This document shows positions 19,401-28,600 of a DNA stretch of 64,000 nt, piece by piece; within the stretch, counting starts at the first letter, position 1; each line of letters starts with the position of its first letter. Source of the DNA: SAR324 cluster bacterium (GTDB lineage: Bacteria > SAR324 > NAC60-12); contig JADGAT010000008.1 in assembly GCA_015231885.1 (NCBI GenBank), positions 1 to 64,000 of the forward strand. The letters are read 5' to 3'. Under the pieces are notes generated by a model. That model was not told the DNA's origin and made no database searches. It saw nothing but the letters and a program-made list of their open reading frames with translations. A program made the translations under genes and the position numbers.

Positions 19401-21192
19401 CGTCACCGTCACCTGTCTTGGTATTTCCAGAACCACTACCGCAGATGGCATATTTTCGATTCCCAATGTGCCTTCAATAGCAGGTAATTTTTACTGTCAA
19501 GCCAGCTTCGATAATGGAGCTTCTGCAGCACAATCCAGTATAGTCACTCCTGTTCGTAATGGAACCGTCAATGCAGGAAACATCATCCGTCCATCATTAC
19601 CTCCTGGCATCACCTGGACTGCACCCACAGCCAGCTCAGTCCTTATTCAGGGAGATACTGCATCCCTCCAGGTTTCTGTTAATGCCGAAGTGTCTGTCAA
19701 GTTTGTCAATTTTATGGTCAACGGACAGGTGTTTCACAGTGATACCACATCGCCTTACCAGGCGGAATATGTGATCCCTGCCTTAAATTTGCTGAGTTTT
19801 CGGGCCTATGTGGAAGACAATGCCGGCAAGTCAGCCCAAGCGAACCTGACCATCAATGTCATTCCAGATCCTAAAACAACGGTAACGGGAAGGATACTGG
19901 ACGACATGGGTAAACCTCTAGCCGGTGGCAATGTGGATTGTTTTGGACAATCGGGCTCTACCTCGTACGATGGGACTTTTTCGGTGACTGGTGTGCCAAC
20001 GACCCGGGGCGATATTTCCTGCCAACTGAGCTATGTTCATGATGGTTCCAATCATACTGACTCATTACCCAGTATTGCACCAAACCGGGGCGGCGAAGTA
20101 CAACTGGGAACCAGAAATTTATCAACGCGAATTGGATTTCGTTCAATTGCAGCGGGCAGAGAGCACACTTGTGCGGTGTTAGAAGGAAGGAACCTTCTAT
20201 GCTGGGGAAAGGGTAATCAAGGACAGATTGGTAACGGGAGCACGGAAGATATCCGTACTCCTGTTGCCGTCCCTGGTATCAACAATGCCGCACAAGTTTC
20301 TCTTGGTGAAGACCACAGCTGTGTTTTATTGAATAACGGATCGCTCAAATGCTGGGGGAGAGGAAGTGAAGGTCAATTAGGAAATGGAAGCACTAATAGT
20401 ATCACCACTCCAGTCGATGTGAGTGGCATTGCCAACGCCACTCACATTGCACTTGGCTGGAAACACAGTTGCGCCATCATCAGTGGAGGAACCGTCCGCT
20501 GCTGGGGAGAAGGAAGTTATGGCAAATTAGGAAACGGAAGCACTTCGAATCAAAGCAATCCTGTGATTGTCAGTGGTCTTTCCAATGTGACACAGCTTTC
20601 TCTTGGCTTTGACCACAGTTGTGCGTTGATTGGTAATGGTTCTGTTCAATGCTGGGGTCGTGGAAACTGGGGGCAATTGGGAGGCTCTGATTTTACGGAC
20701 CGGCATACTCCATCAACAGTGTTGGGGGTTTCCAATATCTCTCAAATTGCTGTTGGGGGCCCACACACCTGTGCCTTATCCAGCAGTGGCAGTATCAAAT
20801 GCTGGGGCAACAATCACTATGGAGAATTAGGTAACGGTGAATTTCACCTTGCCACAAGAGTCGCCGCATCTGTCAGTGGAATTTCCAATGCCATTCAAAT
20901 TGATGTGGGTGAATTCCACAGCTGCGCTTTATTGAACAATGGGACCATGAAGTGCTGGGGACTGGGGCGCGATGGGCAGCTGGGCAATAGAATTTCAGTG
21001 GAAACACAGGCAACTCCGGTCGTCGCTACCGATATTTCCAATGTGGTACAAATCATTGCAGGTGGTGCTTATACCTGTGCACTGCTGCAGAACAGAGATA
21101 TCATGGGCTGGGGTTGGGCCTATTCTGGACAGCTCGGCATCCTTGATTCCAGTACGAGGTTCACTCCAGCAGCCGTACAGTGGCAGAAGTGA
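13492..21192 (+). CDS. Giant exported Ig / carboxypeptidase-regulatory / RCC1 protein
   Basis: 2566 residues with a signal peptide (hydrophobic run TVITIILWFPAFSYG, cleavage near residue 24). In order: a Big_2-like Ig domain (about 105-190), calcium-binding thrombospondin type 3-like repeats (195-300; DSDGDGLSDG), a second Big_2-like domain (305-400), an LVIVD-type propeller (405-690), then seven Ig-like units (W-x-x-P... ATAD...SVxFxVNG) mixed with ten carboxypeptidase-regulatory-like repeats opening DPGTTVxGKVVD and ending DGTFSI (700-2210), and seven RCC1-like repeats (CWGxGxxGQLGNGS) at the C-terminus, enough for one closed propeller. No enzyme motif, anchor or LPXTG is seen. It is likely an exported adhesin or scaffold. 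It is the first of three giant genes on one strand; the next begins 14 nt downstream. Confidence 0.85.
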   Translation: MGERNHSIITVITIILWFPAFSYGQEQPLLDENCTINILNRTIQVQNDGGWALPNIPANMGRIRARATCIRDGKTITGQSDYFTVGPNGITEVGEILFEKTDPIPSSLTFIPPESTTLDNTGTTLALRVMATYPDGSTKDVTNFESGINYSSTNPAIASVNPDGVITAIDVGSVLVTARKDGAVAVKQITITVSGDSDKDGLPNDYEIANGLNPQDPVDAFEDKDRDALTVLQEFQLGTNPQRKDTDGDSLSDGDEINGVRVGNEIFTSDPFLLDSDGDGLSDGVEVTVGTNPSDAADSDFSSALIALEILPKNPIITFNTIFTESSIQLQVIGHLINGEQLDLTSTNLGTTYKSNQPSIASFGVDDGRIFAGQSGVADILVTNGNHEATVHVTVTSFSPTPLSYIELPGTPKNVEVSAGYAYVVAGEAGMQIVDVSNPSTPFLATSINTPGSAEDILLHNKHAYVADGNSGLQVIDITNPLSPLLVGSLATNGLANGMALDNKTLYLATGNTLLAINLTDPVSPFISGALSNLGELTGLDVKNGQMVAVGGNSLFVIDASIPAEMVLQNTLEINEAKDAVFDGRYVHVAAYTNGYQVYDLNDPIAPVSIGSIREFFPLDLALQDGLVFFAEELFVSAIPYVNITDSTTPLFQGVIDLSQFGDYDGNGIDVFQNNIYMTSHSGRLYIAQYRFLEDNGTTPPLVNWISPQSNITWIEGEVEGAQHFSIQTEASDDVYVAVVNFLVNGVVTQTDIAAPYEFDYTFPEGLTGVTLETQAIDLSGNIGESLPLVIQIIPDQGTTAEGKIVDIAGIPVIGAEVSCSGITGTTRIDGTFSIPQVSSTIEQIQCESVYKNRYGFALNAVSPPIPPVRNGITDLGQFTSPTANWITPSTNAPWVIGERESITLEIQPTENQSFTSTRFLIDGKIQHADNEPPFQYAYSIPAGKASITLGALITDGNNHVGETPFLAIKMISDPGTMVGGQVVDAANSPVIGAHVVCQGVSGLTQNSGYFTISGVATISEDIQCTATYTNPYGVILTAVSPAIPPVRDGVTDVGTFSPAAAVPTAAWLYPTENTIWVAEDTVLLQIAATADVSVASVSFLVDGEVLHIDQQAPFEYSHTVMAHTGTVTVEALVKDAGNQIGKPPSQSIPVVPDPKTRVEGKVVDAMGNPVHEAVVTCLGISMFTNQEGLFSMPEVPTIHGDIQCQSAYISPYDKTLTAHSPAVTPVRQGVTFVGTFTPSVSAPRITWKHPVGSTSWIAGEQVIIEVDVTADVFIKSLILMVNGIKMDSQDIAPYQFEYTVPTSVNEITLHVTATDLANNTGQSEFLKIQIAPDPGTTIIGTVLNASQIPVNGAQITCQGKTGISDANGNFSIAGVSSISESIQCEAMYSTTDGVITNQSLEFAPNRNGITEIGEISSPGTTVEGKVLDVAGIPVVGRVVSCFEVRTKTKADGSFSIGLSLDASQIQCQTSYTDQDGVRHTIESASIEQVRDGITELGVLTVPDPGTVVQGKVVDATGRPVQGAQVTCADVSGTTSDIGTFSIPGASTTAGNIQCSASYLSPYGKALTAQSNSLVPVRDSVTDAGTFTPPATLPTVSWIGPKSNEALVEGDPVSLQVDATADIFIASVTFSLDGVTLATDDTYPYQLTAIIPPGKSSLTFQVSAVDLSGRAGVSSYTISVIPDPGTTVVGKVVDTLNNPVSGSTVSCLDRTGQTTSNGTFSIANVSTTSGKIQCSGAYNSPYGKLLTALSASVLPVRNGITAMGTFSPPVSPPVVTINVVENNVSWVEGETIMFQVQATADVEVDSVNLSVNGKLIATDNSFPFQFTYQFPSVTNTTDIIFTASATDKANNTGTSTRLSVSVNPDPGTTIKGKIVDAQSNPWADIQVACLGMTGKTAETGRFFIPGVPTTAGAFQCHFTFNNSSGPDLTTSREVTPKRGDTVDLGNISLIDPGTTVQGKVTNSIGNGLSNVTVTCLGISRTTTADGIFSIPNVPSIAGNFYCQASFDNGASAAQSSIVTPVRNGTVNAGNIIRPSLPPGITWTAPTASSVLIQGDTASLQVSVNAEVSVKFVNFMVNGQVFHSDTTSPYQAEYVIPALNLLSFRAYVEDNAGKSAQANLTINVIPDPKTTVTGRILDDMGKPLAGGNVDCFGQSGSTSYDGTFSVTGVPTTRGDISCQLSYVHDGSNHTDSLPSIAPNRGGEVQLGTRNLSTRIGFRSIAAGREHTCAVLEGRNLLCWGKGNQGQIGNGSTEDIRTPVAVPGINNAAQVSLGEDHSCVLLNNGSLKCWGRGSEGQLGNGSTNSITTPVDVSGIANATHIALGWKHSCAIISGGTVRCWGEGSYGKLGNGSTSNQSNPVIVSGLSNVTQLSLGFDHSCALIGNGSVQCWGRGNWGQLGGSDFTDRHTPSTVLGVSNISQIAVGGPHTCALSSSGSIKCWGNNHYGELGNGEFHLATRVAASVSGISNAIQIDVGEFHSCALLNNGTMKCWGLGRDGQLGNRISVETQATPVVATDISNVVQIIAGGAYTCALLQNRDIMGWGWAYSGQLGILDSSTRFTPAAVQWQK

Positions 21193-21206
21193 AGAAAAGG
21201 ATACCC

Positions 21207-24200
21207 ATGCATTTGAACAAAAAACACTCTTGGCTCTCAATAATCCTGCTCCTTTTTTGTGTCGTATTGATGCCAGGCTGCAACAAATCAGGCAGCGAGA
21301 AATCAGGCAGTGAGCAGTCCAGTCAACTCGTGTCTAATGTAAATTCCTCTGCTTCTGCGGTGAAAGTAACAGGAGTCGCTGCAGGAGGTGTGGCACAGGC
21401 CAGCTCAGTAGTTTTTCTGATTGATGGCAATGAGCAAGAAGAACAAGTAGCCGTTACCAACTCAGAAGGAAAGTTTTCTTTTCAAGTAACAGGATACCAA
21501 AACTTCCCTGCTATTCTTTCTGTCAACCGAAAAAATCAAACTCCACTATGTTCCATCATTGCTGAAATCCCTGCCATTCTTTCTGAAATCACAGCCCATG
21601 TCAATCCCATTACGGATTTGGTTTGTCGTTCTGTTTTAGGAACTGATTTGCCGGCTGCATTAAAACGAATCGTTTTTAGTGATGGCAGGGTGGTGTCTGT
21701 TCAACCAAGGCTAAGGAAGATTTGGAATGCCGGCAGATCACTGGGCAACTTGACTGCGGCCGAATTTCAGGCAGCAGGAGAGGGCATTGTGATAAAAGTG
21801 TTTGGCGATGGTATTTCATTTACCACTTTCAGCAACGATACCAGCTTTCAAGCACGCAGCAAAAATACCACTAATTCTTCTAACTTACCTTCGGTTTCAG
21901 ATGTATTGCTGGATACCCTTCAAGAATTGGCAGCAAATAATGAAGCCAGCCTTGAAGAATTTTTGGCATCTGAACTAGAATCCAGCAGCTCTGTCCCGTT
22001 GTTGGATCAGGATGAATTCATGGTTGAACTGTCTTCTGGTTTGATTGGATCCGGCTATGATGTACAAACTTCCAATCAGAATTTATCAAAAATCGTCAAT
22101 CGCCCTGAGGTGGTTGCTGCTGTCAATACAGTGGCCATTCACATGGAAAATGTTAGAAAAGCGGCAGTGGCACAAGGTGTTGAGGATTCTGTCCAATTAG
22201 AAATTATTTTGAAAGGCGTCTCTACAGCCATTGTAGAAGTCATCAAAAATCAAAAAATCACCCAAAATGTATCCCAGCTAAAAGATATCAATGCACAAGC
22301 GTTGGAAAATGCTACCAGTAATGTCATCTATTCTGTTCAAAATTCCATTATTGATGTTGTTAAAACCAATGCGTCCCTGGGAAGTTCTACCGTGTTAAAC
22401 AGTTTAGTCAAAACAACCGCACAGCAAGTATCCCAATTGAGCTCCCATGTTCCCATCACAGAAGTAATGGATCAAAAGACGCTGGATAACTTCCAGCAGG
22501 CTTCCCAATCCCTGATTGAAACAACATCAGTCTTTTTAAGTGATGCCCTTGGAAAAACTGGCGGTACCTTGGAAGGTGTCCTGCAAAATTCCCAGAGCGA
22601 GCTCCTGGCAATGGTAGAAAGTCAAAAACAGGATTTTGGACAAACCATTGAAAATGTTCCTTCGGTTGCGGCCCCTGTTCAAATAGTGGAAGAAAAACCC
22701 ATTGAAGCCCCAAAGTCTTTTTCTCCTTCAATAGTTACTCCCGCAGGTCCTGTCACCACTATTTCGACGCCATCACAAAATATCACTTCGCCTTCTTCCT
22801 CAGGAGGGTCTTCAGGTTTTTCGGGCGGTGGTTCTTCCGGTTCCTCAGGAGGAGGGGCATCGTCCCAATCTGTTTCCGTTCCCCTGCCTGCAGTAGCGCA
22901 GGAAAGTGTACCAGTAACGACCATCATTGCCCCATCGACTTCAACAACGTTCACCACGACCACCACAACAACGGTTCCTCCGGTTGGAGTGCAGATTTTA
23001 AAACCGGCAACATTGATTACCGTGGGTTATTCTCCTATCCTGGTTTCTGGTGCCGTTGATGATACGGATGTAGAATTAACGGTCAACGGTATTCCCGTTC
23101 CTTTGGCAGGAACGACCTTTCAGGCTGCCGTTTCCTTGGAAGAGGGAGGAAATACCATTGTTGCCAGAGCTTACAACGCCTATACTGAAGCCACTGCTTC
23201 TATTCTGGTTTCATTGGATAAAACGCCTCCCTACATTACCATTGACTCTTTGATTGAGGGCCAGGTCGTCAGTACCCCCAATGTTATGGTCAGCGGCTTG
23301 GTCAATGACATTGTGCGTGGAACCGTCAGTGAAGATCAAGCCAATGTGGTCATCATCAGTGAGCATGTCGACTCCATCAGTCGCCAGAAGCGTCAATTGT
23401 CAGCCAGTATCTCAGCAGCTGTTTCGAACCGTAGCTACCTTGCCACAGAAGTTCCCCTGCAGGAAGGAAAAAACATCATTACCGTTAGTGCTTCTGACCA
23501 GGTGGGCAATGTGAATTCCACGCAAATGACTATCCATTACAAACCTCCGGAATCCAATCATTTGGAGCTGCTTTCCGGGCAAAGTCAAAGTGGTGTCATT
23601 GGTGCCGTACTCCCTCAACCGTTTCAGGTGAGGCTGGTTGATCGTAATAACATCCCTTTGGTCGGCAAAAAAGTTGTTTTCCGCGTTGTAAAGGGCGATG
23701 GCCTTGTGGGCGTCAAGAGTGCTGAACCTTCCCAAGCCATTCTGCAGACAACCGACAGTCAGGGAATAGCCAGTACTTTCTTTCAGTTGGGTTCCCGTTC
23801 CGGTAACGGCAACCAGCATGTGCGTGTGACAGGAGTTGGAGCCGAAGGAGAAATTTTATTTTATGCTTCAGCGACTCCCCGGGTGCCTGAAAAAATCAGT
23901 ATCAACTCGGGTAACAACCAGCGAGGAGGTGTCAATCAACAATTGGGGCAACCCTTTGTTGTTTCTGTCACGGATTCGGGAGCCAATGTATTGAAGGGGA
24001 TTGAAGTGGAATTCAACGTCACGGCAGGCGGGGGAAAATTACAAAATGGAAAAACAGCGTTCTCCCTGCTAACTGATAGTGATGGGCGTGCATCCGCTCA
24101 TCTAACACTGGGCCCAGAGAAAGGCATGGATGTCCATCGGGTTACAGCTACTATTGCAGGCAGTGATTTATACGCAGGTTTTACCGCTTCTGCTCTGCAA

Positions 24201-25613
24201 ACGGGGAATCCGGGAAATACCAGAGTGAGCGGATTGGTCTTAGATAATGAAGACCAGCCTCTTCCTGGAGTTACCGTCCGTGTTGAAGGAACGACTCGTC
24301 AAGCGATTACTGACGAAGCTGGGCAATTCATCATTCCGGAAGTTCCGGTGGGTCCCCTGCATTTGATTGCTGATGGAAGCACCACTTCCCTGCCAGGCAC
24401 CTGGCCCACCCTGTCTTATAACATCATCACCGTACCTGGGGCAGACAACCCCTTATCTTCTCCAATTTATATGCTCAAACTGGATACTGACAATGCAAAA
24501 CTGATTGGAGAAGAGGATGTCGCATTCACATTGCCAGACGTACCAGGTTTCAAATTGATCGTCCCCAAAGGATCGGCTACATTTCCAGATGGTTCTAAAA
24601 TCGGATATTTGTCTGTCACCGTCGTCAATAGTTCTAAAATTCCCATGGCTCCTCCTAATGGAATGCAGCCCCAGTTCATCATCACCATCCAGCCAACGGG
24701 CACCATGTTCGACCCTCCGGCACCACTCACGTTACCGAATGTGGATGGCCATCCACCTGGAGCACAACCAGAACTGTATTCTTATGATCATGATCTGGAA
24801 GAGTTTGTTACCATTGGTCTGGGAAAAGTCAGCGAGGATGGTCAAGTCATTGAATCGCTTCCTGGGGTGGGGGTGATTAAAGCAGGATGGCATTGCGGCA
24901 GTCAACCCTCTACGAGTGGCTGTGTCCACCAGTGTACTTCCTGCCAAATTTGCATGGGAAATTGTACCTGTCTTCCTGATTTCAGCAAAAATGGTTTGGA
25001 AATTGGTTTGTATCATGTCTGTTTCAATGGAGAAAAAGTCAAACTAACAGCATCTCAAGCCAGTGGATTGCAAAATATAGGATTCATCAAGTCCACTCGC
25101 CTGCAGCAAATAGGTCAACAGGTGCTGCGGGCACACTGGGGAAAAAAAGAGAGCCCGGAAATCACTCAAACCCGCCAGGACCTTCGCGCTCTCCGCCACG
25201 CCTTGCGAATATTCAAAAAAGCAGCAGAAAACAACGATGGCCATCGGCGATCTCTTGAACGATTATCCAACACACGGACATCTATTTCAGCTTTATCGGA
25301 ATACCAGCGATCCAAAACACGAGTTCAAGAAATATTGTCCCGTTTACTGCGATCGCCTCCAATAAACAATCAGCGCTCTGGAAGTCCTGCATCAACCAAT
25401 CCTGTGTCAAGAGAACTCCGTAAAAAAGCCCGTGAGATTGCGTTGGAATTGGATGGAACATTGGAAGAGACGACGATTGATCAGCTGAAAGACATTGATC
25501 AATTGCTAAAACGGTTGGAACCACAACCTATTGTTCAAGAATACCAGGAAGACGAACCATCAGGAATTATAGTGCCCGAAGCACCGCCTGTACCACCTGA
25601 TCTGAACCTATGA
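21207..25613 (+). CDS. Large putative lipoprotein with Ig and Big_1-like domains
   Basis: Starting at ATG 21207 (AAGG 6 nt upstream; an upstream in-frame GTG at 21180 would overlap the previous gene), the protein has 1468 residues. The lipobox VLMPGC follows a hydrophobic segment. Then: a short carboxypeptidase-regulatory-like unit (near 50-85), a long helical region, a Gly/Ser linker (about 531-551) and a Thr-rich linker (578-590), Ig-like domains (595-780), two Big_1/invasin-like domains (785-1000), another carboxypeptidase-regulatory unit (1005-1060), a beta-rich part with VPKGSATFPDGS, a cluster of seven Cys (1228-1256), and a helical tail. It sits between two other giant exported proteins and ends 22 nt before the RHS gene, suggesting one operon. 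Confidence 0.8.
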   Translation: MHLNKKHSWLSIILLLFCVVLMPGCNKSGSEKSGSEQSSQLVSNVNSSASAVKVTGVAAGGVAQASSVVFLIDGNEQEEQVAVTNSEGKFSFQVTGYQNFPAILSVNRKNQTPLCSIIAEIPAILSEITAHVNPITDLVCRSVLGTDLPAALKRIVFSDGRVVSVQPRLRKIWNAGRSLGNLTAAEFQAAGEGIVIKVFGDGISFTTFSNDTSFQARSKNTTNSSNLPSVSDVLLDTLQELAANNEASLEEFLASELESSSSVPLLDQDEFMVELSSGLIGSGYDVQTSNQNLSKIVNRPEVVAAVNTVAIHMENVRKAAVAQGVEDSVQLEIILKGVSTAIVEVIKNQKITQNVSQLKDINAQALENATSNVIYSVQNSIIDVVKTNASLGSSTVLNSLVKTTAQQVSQLSSHVPITEVMDQKTLDNFQQASQSLIETTSVFLSDALGKTGGTLEGVLQNSQSELLAMVESQKQDFGQTIENVPSVAAPVQIVEEKPIEAPKSFSPSIVTPAGPVTTISTPSQNITSPSSSGGSSGFSGGGSSGSSGGGASSQSVSVPLPAVAQESVPVTTIIAPSTSTTFTTTTTTTVPPVGVQILKPATLITVGYSPILVSGAVDDTDVELTVNGIPVPLAGTTFQAAVSLEEGGNTIVARAYNAYTEATASILVSLDKTPPYITIDSLIEGQVVSTPNVMVSGLVNDIVRGTVSEDQANVVIISEHVDSISRQKRQLSASISAAVSNRSYLATEVPLQEGKNIITVSASDQVGNVNSTQMTIHYKPPESNHLELLSGQSQSGVIGAVLPQPFQVRLVDRNNIPLVGKKVVFRVVKGDGLVGVKSAEPSQAILQTTDSQGIASTFFQLGSRSGNGNQHVRVTGVGAEGEILFYASATPRVPEKISINSGNNQRGGVNQQLGQPFVVSVTDSGANVLKGIEVEFNVTAGGGKLQNGKTAFSLLTDSDGRASAHLTLGPEKGMDVHRVTATIAGSDLYAGFTASALQTGNPGNTRVSGLVLDNEDQPLPGVTVRVEGTTRQAITDEAGQFIIPEVPVGPLHLIADGSTTSLPGTWPTLSYNIITVPGADNPLSSPIYMLKLDTDNAKLIGEEDVAFTLPDVPGFKLIVPKGSATFPDGSKIGYLSVTVVNSSKIPMAPPNGMQPQFIITIQPTGTMFDPPAPLTLPNVDGHPPGAQPELYSYDHDLEEFVTIGLGKVSEDGQVIESLPGVGVIKAGWHCGSQPSTSGCVHQCTSCQICMGNCTCLPDFSKNGLEIGLYHVCFNGEKVKLTASQASGLQNIGFIKSTRLQQIGQQVLRAHWGKKESPEITQTRQDLRALRHALRIFKKAAENNDGHRRSLERLSNTRTSISALSEYQRSKTRVQEILSRLLRSPPINNQRSGSPASTNPVSRELRKKAREIALELDGTLEETTIDQLKDIDQLLKRLEPQPIVQEYQEDEPSGIIVPEAPPVPPDLNL

Positions 25614-25635
25614 AGCGGCATTCCATCAATAGACC

Positions 25636-28600
25636 ATGCAGTACATCATCAAATTGGGAATATTATTGATTGGTCTATTTTTTCTCTATTCGACTGGAAT
25701 AGCAGAAAATTTAGAGCCATATCTTCAGGAAACTGAAGAAATTCCATTCACTTCAACCCTGGCGGCTCCGCTTCGTCATAAAGCCGCACAGCTGGGCACT
25801 CCGGTCAAAATATTCCAATATGTCCGCAATAATTATGACTATGCGCCCTATCATGGTTCACGCAGCAATGCCATCAATACTTTTTTTGCCAGACGTGGCA
25901 ATGATGTGGACTTGGCTTCTCTTCTGATTGCCATGTTTCGCTCCCAAAACATCCCTGCACGCTACGCTGTTGGTAGAGATCGCAGGAAGATGGAAGATGT
26001 TGCCAACTGGCTGGGAGTAGTGGACTGGACTGTTGCCTACGGACTGATCAAATACCAGGGAATTGATAAAGATGTGACTTATAGCCACACAAGTTTTGAA
26101 TCTCAACGCCTCTGGGTTTTTGATCTGGAACATGCATGGGTGGAAGTCTTTGTGCCTGCCAGCGATGCCGGTGCCGGGACTTCCAAAATAGATTGTACCC
26201 AGCAACCCGATTCATGCGCCTGGTTTTCTATCGACCCTGCTTTCAAACGAAAACAGTATAGCCAACCATTTGAAGACCTCATTAAAGTCTACGATCAAGT
26301 CCAATTTGACTATGAGCGTCTGTATCTGGCCGAAAAGAATCAGGATGAGTCCATTTTGGGTAAAAATCCGCTCAGAATTTATGAAGAGCAGATACTGGAT
26401 TACCTTGAAGAACACCATCCAGGCAAAACATTGGACGATGTTTTGTATCAAGGAACCATTATTCCAGAAGTGCGTTCCACCTTGCAGTCGACATTCCCTT
26501 ATATCCCTCTGGAACAACCACGCCAGTACGCTTCGATTGCAGAGCACGATGCCTCCGAATCCACTCCCTGGGCAAAATACCTGACCATCCATGTACACAA
26601 ACGAGGACCCGAGGGAAAGGCCGACCCCGCAAGCCCCATCTTTGTCAATCAAAAATTTCTCCTGTCCACTTTGACCACTCAAGCTCTGGCTTATACTTTT
26701 GAGTCTTGTGGAAGAGCCTGCATTCAGGCTAAAACTTTGCTGGATGGACAGGAATGGGATACATTTGTCAGCTCTAATGGTTCGCTGCTTTGGGGAAATC
26801 CTTTTGTTATTGATCTCGAGATCGATTTTTATGCAGGCAGGACCGGAAAAGTACAGTATCCAGATAACGTGGTTGGCGGATACTACCTGGTGTCTTATGG
26901 TGGCTATCATTCCAATTGGACTCAAGTCGAGTATGCCTCTGATAAATTGATTGCTGCCCAGGCACAGTATCCTGTTGCTGAAGATCCTGACAAACCCTTT
27001 GCGCCTTTTATCGATTCAAACCTTAATGGAATCAAAGATAATGGGGAGCTGTTGGTGGTGGAAAATCAGGATGCCATGGATCTCTTGAAAGGAGCTTTGT
27101 TGGAAACAGCAGAAAAACTCTATTTCAATCAGTTTCGGGATGCCAATGAACGTCTCAGTGCACTCACCCATATCAAAAAACCCATTTTGAGCTGGCTGGG
27201 AGTGATCAGTTCCGTCCATCGTGTAGAGTATGTGGATGGAGTGGCCGCTTCTTTCCAACCTGGAGGCATGTTGATTGACATGAAAGGAATTCATTCTGGC
27301 ATTGGTTGGCACCTGGATAAATGGGGAGGTAAAACCGATCGCCATGAACGGTTGGCCGGTCATATTGCTTCAGCCTATGAGCATGAAGTGTGGGAAGAAT
27401 TGACAGAATATGAAGCAATTTCTTCGATCAGCGGAATCCAAAAAGCTCTTGCTGGCGGAGCAGTCCTGCTGAATCCTAAAAAAAGCGCAGCAGAAGATAC
27501 CGTTGCCGAAGTGTATCATGCCCTGGGTTTCAGTAACCAGGCACCAGAGCCTTTTGTCATGAAGGAAAAAGAAATCTTTGGTACCCAGCAGATTGTCTGG
27601 GATCTGCCTGCAAATAATAGCACCGCTACCTTTGATACCTTCCAGGCAACAATCAACGCCAATACACCGGAATTGCGCAAAATGCAAAGAACCTATTCAA
27701 ACTGGTTCAACCAGCAATTTTCAGAATTTGAGAGGATTCGCAATTTTATAAGACAGCAACTGGACAATGTGCCCAACTGCCGCTTTTCTGAATCAGGGGG
27801 AGTTCGCTGGGAAGGAAAAACGCATAGCGGTGAATGCACCAAGGTGCTGCGAGAATGGGAAAATTATTACCACGTTCAAAGACAATTGAATCCACAATCC
27901 TATCAATATTTTGATAAAAATCAGGGATTTGACCCCAATGCTCAAGTCTACCGAAAAGGCAGAGCTGAAGAAGGTCAACATGCGACTGGTGTCATTAAAA
28001 AGATGCGTGATGACCTATATCTTCCAGCCAGTCGATTTGCAGCAGCCGAATACTACATTCCATCGACACAGACCATGGATATCAACTCCAATGTTTCTGT
28101 CTATATCCACAATGCTTATTATCCCAATGGCCAACTGGGACTCAGTACTTATGCCCTGGCCAATCGGACCTTTCGTGCCAGTGGAGGACATATCACACCG
28201 GCCAGTACTGTCAATACGGTGACAAGCAGGATTTTTGAACCGCCTGAAGCAGGTCATCGTGCTCAATTTTCCATAAAAGATGACATTATTGGTGTGACTC
28301 TCGAGCAGGGATGGAATCAAATCATACCACGTACGGACTCATCGATGGTGCTTTCACCAGAAGAATACTTTGAGCTGTTTTTAGAAGAAAGCTATCAGCC
28401 GATCACCATGGTTGCCATGCAGCAAAAGGATCCGCATGCCAATAGACTCTTCAATCAATGGGAAGTTCAGTCGATTTCTCCTCACATGTCCACAGCTCAG
28501 TTTCAGGAATTGAAGGAAACCGCGTACCGTGAATTGCAGCAAATTTTATTATACAAGCCCCTTTGGATTTTTTTGGATGATCCTCAAGGACCTGAAACGA

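Noticed and set aside
13492-21192. Small reading frames on both strands inside the giant genes
   Set aside because: They are shadows of long coding frames with repetitive sequence and have no ribosome sites of their own.
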